A stretch of 64,000 nucleotides of DNA from UBA6107 sp964533735 (GTDB lineage Bacteria > Chloroflexota > Anaerolineae > Anaerolineales > Anaerolineaceae): the NCBI GenBank assembly GCA_964533735.1, contig CAZHMD010000011.1, forward strand, positions 38,550 to 102,549. Reading direction: 5' to 3'. The notes under the pieces are model-generated. The model saw nothing but the letters and a program-made list of their open reading frames with translations, searched no databases and was not told the DNA's origin. Made by a program: the position numbers and the translations under genes. Positions 59,436 through 64,000 of the stretch are shown here, piece after piece; the first letter of the stretch is position 1, and each line of letters opens with the position of its first letter.

Positions 59436-59497
59436 AGCACTGAGAAAATATTAACTCACCCTGTATTTTCTCATATATCAATAGAAGGAGAGAAAAG

Positions 59498-60562
59498 ATG
59501 AAAAAGAAACTGTTCCAGCTCGTCCCATTGTTTTTAGTATTGAGTATGGTGCTCGCTGCCTGTGCTCAACCCACAGCCGCACCGGTAGCAACTGAAGCCC
59601 CCGTTGTAACCGAAGCGCCTGTCGTAACCGAAGCCCCCACTGAACCCGCCAAAGTCTTCAAACTGGCCGCAATCTTCCCGGGTGTCATTACTGATAACGA
59701 CTACAACACCCTGGCCTATGTTGGCATGACTGAAGCTCAGAAAACCCTGGGGATTGAAGCTGTCTACTCCGAAAGCGTTGCAGTTCCTGATGTTGACCGC
59801 GTGATGCGCGAATACGTTGATGCCGGCTACAACATCATCTGGACGCACGGTGGTCAATTCATTACCCAGACAGTCGAACTCGCAAAGTCTTTCCCCGATG
59901 TTGTCTTCATCGCTGAAGGTGATGCTGCAGTTGCAGATGCTCCTGCAAATCTCTGGTTCATTGACCGTAACTTCAATGTGGGTTATTACGCTATCGGCGC
60001 CACCGCTGCCCTGGCCTCCAAAACAGGCAAAATCGCTTATATCGGCGGTCAGAGCCTTCCGTTCTCTTACCAGGAAGTGCATGCCATTCAACAGGCAATC
60101 GCAGACCTTGGATCAACCGTTGTATTTACCCCTGTTTGGAGCAGCGACTTCAACGATCCTGCCAAAGCCCGCCAGCTTACAGATGCCCTCATTGCCGATG
60201 GCAATGATGTGATCATGAGCTCCGTGAACCTTGGTATGGTTGGCGTTTTCGAAGCCGCAAAAGCTGTCACCGACACGAAAATCCTAGTAACAGCAAAATA
60301 CACTGACAAGACCAGCTTTGGTCCAGACAATTTCGTCACCTCCCTGCTTTACGATTTCTCCAAACCCCTGGTTGATATTGTTACCAAGATCCAGGCTGGC
60401 GAAACCGGTGGTTATTATCCGTTAGGTTTTGACACCGGTGTAAAACTGCAGACCCCGCTCCAGAATGTTGACCCTGCTGTTGCCGCCCAAATTGAAGAGA
60501 TCATCACCAAAGTTATGGATGGCACTATCGTCGTTGTGAAAGACTCCACAGAGGTCAAGTAA
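59498..60562 (+). CDS. BMP-family substrate-binding lipoprotein of a nucleoside-type ABC importer
   Basis: A 354-residue lipoprotein: signal peptide with lipobox LAAC (Cys22), a Pro/Thr/Glu linker with repeats of the type APVVTEAP, and a periplasmic-binding fold of the BMP/PnrA family. FKLAAIFPGVITDNDYNTLAYVG is the usual opening (Gly-x-x-x-D-x-x-y-N); GKIAYIGGQSLPFSYQEVHAI and FTPVWSSDFNDPAKARQL are family segments. BMP proteins bind nucleosides or purines. It heads an importer with the double ATPase and two permeases downstream. A hairpin (60601-60651) separates it from the ATPase gene. Confidence 0.93.
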   Translation: MKKKLFQLVPLFLVLSMVLAACAQPTAAPVATEAPVVTEAPVVTEAPTEPAKVFKLAAIFPGVITDNDYNTLAYVGMTEAQKTLGIEAVYSESVAVPDVDRVMREYVDAGYNIIWTHGGQFITQTVELAKSFPDVVFIAEGDAAVADAPANLWFIDRNFNVGYYAIGATAALASKTGKIAYIGGQSLPFSYQEVHAIQQAIADLGSTVVFTPVWSSDFNDPAKARQLTDALIADGNDVIMSSVNLGMVGVFEAAKAVTDTKILVTAKYTDKTSFGPDNFVTSLLYDFSKPLVDIVTKIQAGETGGYYPLGFDTGVKLQTPLQNVDPAVAAQIEEIITKVMDGTIVVVKDSTEVK

Positions 60563-60600
60563 TTTAGTACGATAATCTCTGTACAACTGAATACTAATAA

Positions 60601-60651
60601 GGCTTCCGGGGTTAAACAGGATATGTACTTCTTGCGATAACCTCGGAAGTC
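60601..60651 (+). other. Long hairpin between the binding-protein and ATPase genes
   Basis: GGCTTCCGGGGTTA (60601-60614) pairs with TAACCTCGGAAGTC (60638-60651) along 14 positions, counting two G-T pairs, around 23 bases. No T run follows. Such hairpins commonly protect the binding-protein mRNA and keep its level above that of the transporter genes; this role is inference here. Confidence 0.55.
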
Positions 60652-60679
60652 TTAAAAATCCAGCGAACAGGATGTATAA

Positions 60680-62227
60680 ATGGAAAAAGACATCATTCTG
60701 CAAATGCAAAAGGTCAATAAGACTTTCGATAAGGTGCAAGCCTTAAGCAATGTGGACTTTGAATTAAAGCACAACGAAATCCTGGGATTATTAGGGGGTA
60801 ATGGCGCGGGAAAAACCACGCTTATGAATATTCTTTACGGTCTCTATAAGATGGATTCAGGTAAAGTCATCATGGATGATAAACCGATTGTCATCTTATC
60901 CCCAAAAGATGCCATTCGCCAGGGTATCGGTATGGTACATCAACATTTCCTTCAGATCAATAATTACACAGTCCTTGAAAATATCGTTTTGGGATCAAAG
61001 GTTTCACATCCACTTAGCTCGAATTACAAAGATGAAACAATCACCATCAAGAAGCTTTGTGAACGATTTGGCCTTGAAATTAACCTTTCTTCCCGCGTTG
61101 AAGAACTTCCGATGGGAACGCGCCAGAAAGTTGAGATTCTGAAAGCCCTGTACCGCGGGGCAAAGATTTTAATCCTTGATGAACCCACCACGAACTTGAT
61201 TCCACAAGAAGTTGATTCCCTTTTCCAGACTTTAAAAATCATGGTTACTGAAGGGCTGAGCATTGTCTTTATCACTCATAAACTCCGTGAAGTTCTTTCG
61301 ATATGCGACCGCATCACCGTATTGCGCGAGGGCAAGAACGTGATCAGCCTTACCCGTAAAGACGCCAGTGACGATATGCTCGTGCGCGCCATGGTTGGTG
61401 AAGGAATGGATCTCAATAAGAGCATCATGTTTACCGACCGTGGAGCAAGAACCGGCACGGGCACCGAATCTGATGTGATCAAACTTGAAGGCGTCAATAA
61501 GGTCAACAAAGATAAGATTCAGGAACTCACGGATGTTTCGCTGGCAGTCAGATCAGGTGAAATCTTCGGAGTGGCAGGCGTTGCTGGCAACGGTCAGCGC
61601 GAACTTGCCGAGGTTGTAATGGGCATTCAAGCGGTCAGCAGTGGCGCTTTACAATTCAATGGCGAGGATATCACTTTGCTTTCCACTAAAGAGCGTATTG
61701 CCCGTGGATTTGTGTACATACCGGAAGATCGCCTTGCTGACGGATTCTTAAATAAAGCCAGTATTGCTCACAACCTGATCCTGGGTTATCACCATCTTCC
61801 ACCCTACAGCAAGAACGGAATTATCAGCTGGAAGCATGTAAAAGATAGCTCCAGGGCAATGATATCCGAATACCAGATCAAGACCACCGGTCCTGATGAA
61901 ATTGGCGGCAACCTGTCGGGTGGGAACATCCAGCGTGTGATGATCGCGCGGGCATTTTCGCAGCCATCCAAATTAATGGTGGCACATAATCCTACGCGCG
62001 GGCTGGATATACCCTCCATGGATTTTGTCTACAAGAAAATGCTGGAACACGCCGCAACCGGAGCCTCAACCTTACTCCTGTCTGAAGACCTCGATGAACT
62101 TCTGCTCATCTCGGACCGCATCGCCGTCATGTACCGCGGAAAGATCGTGGGAATTCTCCCGAAAGAAAAATTTGAAAAATACGAGATCGGACGCTTGATG
62201 AGCGGTTACGATCTGGAAAGTAAATGA
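60680..62227 (+). CDS. Double-cassette ATPase of a nucleoside-type ABC importer
   Basis: A 515-residue protein with two ABC domains. Domain 1 has Walker A GGNGAGKTT (about residue 43), a degenerate signature (PMGTRQKVEI) and Walker B ILILDEPTTNLIP. Domain 2 has the altered Walker A (GVAGNGQRELAE) normal for sugar/nucleoside importers of this kind, an intact LSGGNIQRV signature and the PTRGLD loop. It resembles YufO/NupO and RbsA. It energises the two permeases that follow, each gene overlapping the next by four bases. Confidence 0.93.
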   Translation: MEKDIILQMQKVNKTFDKVQALSNVDFELKHNEILGLLGGNGAGKTTLMNILYGLYKMDSGKVIMDDKPIVILSPKDAIRQGIGMVHQHFLQINNYTVLENIVLGSKVSHPLSSNYKDETITIKKLCERFGLEINLSSRVEELPMGTRQKVEILKALYRGAKILILDEPTTNLIPQEVDSLFQTLKIMVTEGLSIVFITHKLREVLSICDRITVLREGKNVISLTRKDASDDMLVRAMVGEGMDLNKSIMFTDRGARTGTGTESDVIKLEGVNKVNKDKIQELTDVSLAVRSGEIFGVAGVAGNGQRELAEVVMGIQAVSSGALQFNGEDITLLSTKERIARGFVYIPEDRLADGFLNKASIAHNLILGYHHLPPYSKNGIISWKHVKDSSRAMISEYQIKTTGPDEIGGNLSGGNIQRVMIARAFSQPSKLMVAHNPTRGLDIPSMDFVYKKMLEHAATGASTLLLSEDLDELLLISDRIAVMYRGKIVGILPKEKFEKYEIGRLMSGYDLESK

Positions 62228-63261
62228 TCGAGGAGAGAGCTAAACCGATGACACAATTAAAGAAATTCTTTCCTTACCTGATCGCGGTACTCGCCGCCTT
62301 CCTGATTTTGGGAATCGCACTCTGGGTGTTGAAATTCAATCCTCTCAAGGCATACCAGACATTACTTTTTACTTCCTTCCGCACACCCAACGGGTTTATC
62401 CAAACACTTTTAAAATGGATTCCGCTGACGCTAGTTGCCCTGGCATTTACAGTTCCCCTCTCCTCCGGAAAATTCAACATCGGTGCTGAAGGACAAATGC
62501 TGGTGGGGGCCATTGGCGCCGCAGCCGTTGGGATTCTCGGAAAAGACCTCCCGCCCGCGCTTTTACTCCCGCTTGTGATCCTTGCAGGCATACTTGCCGG
62601 TGCGTTCTGGGGATTAATCGCCGCCTGGCTGCTTTATCAGTTCAATATCAATGAAATCCTGTCAACCGTCCTGCTGAATTTCATCTCCTTCGCATTGATC
62701 GACTATGTCGCCACCGGTCCCTGGCGTGATCCCGCTGCCGGGCACCCGACGACCGTGCCTATTGGCGCAGGCGGCTTTTTGCCAATGCTAGTGAAGAATC
62801 CCCCGCTGCACTCCGGGCTAATCATTGCTATCCTGGTGGCAGTTGCCATTTACTTTTTCACCAGCAAAACGAGCGCCGGGTATGAACTGGTAGTTACCGG
62901 AGCCAATCCGAGGGCATCCAAAGTACACGGCATCGACATCCGCAAAATGTTCCTCTTTTCAATGGTGATTGGCGCTGCTGCTGCTGGTTTAGCTGGAGCA
63001 ATTGAAGTCTCCGGCGTTCACCATCGGTTGATCGAAGGACTGCACTCCAACTTCCCGACCTTAGGGCTGATCATCGGTCTGATGGCGCGCGGCAAGAACC
63101 AGGCAGTTCCATTTGTGGCGTTTTTCATTGCCATTCTAGAGGTGGGCGGAAGCGCCATGCAGCGTACCATCATGGTTCCGGTTCAGATCGTCCTCATCAT
63201 GGAGGCTTTGATCCTGATCTTCATCCTTCTCGCAGACATCATTAAAAGGAGGCAGAAATGA
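62224..63261 (+). CDS. ABC transporter permease, nucleoside type (first permease)
   Basis: A 345-residue permease of the BPD_transp_2 family with about nine membrane helices. SSGKFNIGAEGQMLVGAIGAAAVG is the signature (GKFNIGAEGQM) and LSTVLLNFISFALIDYVATGPWRDP is typical of the NupP/YufP side. The ATG at 62224 overlaps the ATPase stop (ATGA). A second ATG at 62248 has AGGAG 12 bases upstream and would remove eight residues, so the start is not certain. Confidence 0.92.
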   Translation: MIEERAKPMTQLKKFFPYLIAVLAAFLILGIALWVLKFNPLKAYQTLLFTSFRTPNGFIQTLLKWIPLTLVALAFTVPLSSGKFNIGAEGQMLVGAIGAAAVGILGKDLPPALLLPLVILAGILAGAFWGLIAAWLLYQFNINEILSTVLLNFISFALIDYVATGPWRDPAAGHPTTVPIGAGGFLPMLVKNPPLHSGLIIAILVAVAIYFFTSKTSAGYELVVTGANPRASKVHGIDIRKMFLFSMVIGAAAAGLAGAIEVSGVHHRLIEGLHSNFPTLGLIIGLMARGKNQAVPFVAFFIAILEVGGSAMQRTIMVPVQIVLIMEALILIFILLADIIKRRQK

Positions 63262-64000
63262 CCGGTTTAGAAGAAACAATCACTGGCTTCCTCAAACTCA
63301 CCTTTCTATCCATGGTACCTTTTGTACTTGCCAGCCAGGGGACTATGCTCGGCGGACGCACCGGCGTTTTCAATGTAGCCCAGGAAGGGATTATGCTTGT
63401 AGGAGCCTCAGTCGGTTTCCTCGTTAGCTACATGACAGGCAGTAATTTGCTCGGCGCGCTTGTAGCCATGGCTGTAGGCGGGTTTTTCGGTCTGTTACTT
63501 GCGTATTTCACGACAACCCTGAAAATGGATCAATTTGTGGTTGGATTGGCCTTGTTCTTTATCGGGATGGGACTTTCTTCGCTGCTGCCCAAACTGGCAA
63601 TCGGTATCACCCTTACCCCGCCGGTAATCCCAACCCTGCCGGATCTTGCAGTCCCACTTTTAAGCAAGATCCCGTTTATCGGTCCGATCCTTTTCAACCA
63701 GAATATCCTGGTTTATATCTCCGTGCTGGCGTCGATCGCGCTTTGGTATGCACTCTTTCACACCAACATGGGTCTGCGGCTCCGTTCGGTGGGTGAAAAT
63801 CCCAAGGCGGCTGATGCGCTGGGAATTAACGTGGTCAGAAATCGCTATATTACCAGCATCATCGGTGGCATGTTCATGGGTTTGGCGGGTGCCTATTTGC
63901 CCATGGTATACACAGGTACCTTTACTGATCTCATGACCAAGGGCCGCGGATGGATCGCCATTGCCCTCACCTTCTTCGGCGGATGGAGCCCGATTCCCAT
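63258..64000 (+). CDS. ABC transporter permease, nucleoside type (second permease, cut by window end)
   Basis: The frame opens at ATG 63258, overlapping the previous stop by four bases, and stays open to the end of the window (about 247 residues). AAAGGAGG is well placed upstream. The protein has the family motif GGRTGVFNVAQEGIMLVGA and later MGLRLRSVGENPKAADALGI with GGMFMGLAGAYLPMVY, as in YufQ/NupQ-type permeases. It completes the importer: binding lipoprotein, double ATPase and two permeases. The stop codon lies beyond 64000. Confidence 0.92.
   Translation, partial: MTGLEETITGFLKLTFLSMVPFVLASQGTMLGGRTGVFNVAQEGIMLVGASVGFLVSYMTGSNLLGALVAMAVGGFFGLLLAYFTTTLKMDQFVVGLALFFIGMGLSSLLPKLAIGITLTPPVIPTLPDLAVPLLSKIPFIGPILFNQNILVYISVLASIALWYALFHTNMGLRLRSVGENPKAADALGINVVRNRYITSIIGGMFMGLAGAYLPMVYTGTFTDLMTKGRGWIAIALTFFGGWSPIP

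Larger units (their letters stand above)
59084..59497. other. Gene-free divergent region between rpsU and the BMP lipoprotein gene
   Basis: No coding frame with support was seen in these 414 bases. On the minus strand TATAAT at 59242-59247 with TAACAA 17 bases upstream may be the rpsU promoter, giving a leader of about 150 bases that contains the hairpin at 59119-59138. On the plus strand the promoter at 59408-59435 serves the BMP lipoprotein gene. The middle (about 59250-59400) shows nothing I can name. Confidence 0.5.

Noticed and set aside
59250..59497. Purine riboswitch ahead of the nucleoside-type importer
   Set aside because: The conserved loop bases and paired arms of the purine aptamer were not found; only a sigma-70 promoter and ribosome site could be supported.
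1..64000. CRISPR arrays, insertion sequences, prophage or integrase genes
   Set aside because: No regularly spaced repeats, transposase motifs or phage structural genes were seen on either strand.

Overview
The window looks like a chromosomal segment of a Gram-variable, probably anaerobic or aerotolerant member of the Chloroflexota (Anaerolineae-like). This is an inference from gene style: many lipoproteins with Thr/Pro/Glu-rich linkers after the lipobox, WD40-type lipoproteins, NarL-type signalling, a BMP-family nucleoside importer, a single-chain pyruvate:ferredoxin oxidoreductase and IF-1/S21 genes on one bacterial contig. No 16S gene, tRNA, insertion sequence, prophage, CRISPR array or conjugation gene was seen, so the region appears to be core or stable accessory chromosome. 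Genes are densely packed on both strands, with good Shine-Dalgarno sequences for most.

Layout. 1-5.6 kb: a desaturase cut by the window edge, a VOC protein, a WD40-like lipoprotein, an aldo/keto reductase, an alpha/beta hydrolase and an NTF2-like protein. 5.6-11 kb: a signalling island with a NarL-type histidine kinase and regulator, a stand-alone receiver, a membrane acyltransferase and a Ser/Thr kinase fused to a receiver. 11-16.8 kb: PHP hydrolase and esterase, isochorismatase-like hydrolase, DUF305 membrane protein, GNAT, and a TetR regulator with a clear promoter/operator in front of a small membrane protein. 16.9-20.2 kb: purine operon hpt-purA-purB. 20.3-25.2 kb: dynamin-like GTPase, a five-repeat lipoprotein, a small lipoprotein, superoxide dismutase and cupin. 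25.4-34.6 kb: mostly single enzymes (UbiA prenyltransferase, hemerythrin-like protein, an Fpg-like protein lacking key residues, ICMT-like methyltransferase, an FMN/Fe-S oxidoreductase, Asp/Glu racemase, aldo/keto reductase, class II aldolase, lipid kinase, P-loop protein).

34.7-43.8 kb: MFS exporter, a secreted glycosidase-like protein, a second WD40-like lipoprotein, an ABC-F ATPase, and a minus-strand operon of a degenerate Lgt-like protein, nadE and an MFS transporter. 43.9-48.1 kb: Nfu-type Fe-S protein, OsmC, and a minus-strand operon murJ-GNAT-SagB-type nitroreductase-HIT. 48.2-52.4 kb: a coiled-coil membrane protein, then a minus-strand protein-quality operon (DnaJ/CbpA-like, HtrA-like, baeRF-like), and a DNPH1-like N-hydrolase. 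52.5-58.5 kb: LysM lipoprotein, NUDIX hydrolase, NAD(P)-dependent dehydrogenase and nifJ. 58.6-64 kb: rpsU-infA on the minus strand and a nucleoside/BMP ABC importer (lipoprotein, double ATPase, two permeases), the last permease running off the end.

Metabolically, PFOR implies fermentative or ferredoxin-based carbon metabolism, while superoxide dismutase, a desaturase and a hemerythrin-like protein suggest contact with oxygen. The nucleoside importer fits with the hpt-purA-purB salvage/interconversion operon. No complete novel defence or biosynthetic system was recognised. The items most worth follow-up are the kinase-receiver fusion in its signalling island, the repeat lipoprotein, three enzyme-family members that have lost catalytic residues, several structured non-coding elements, and the DnaJ-HtrA-baeRF operon.
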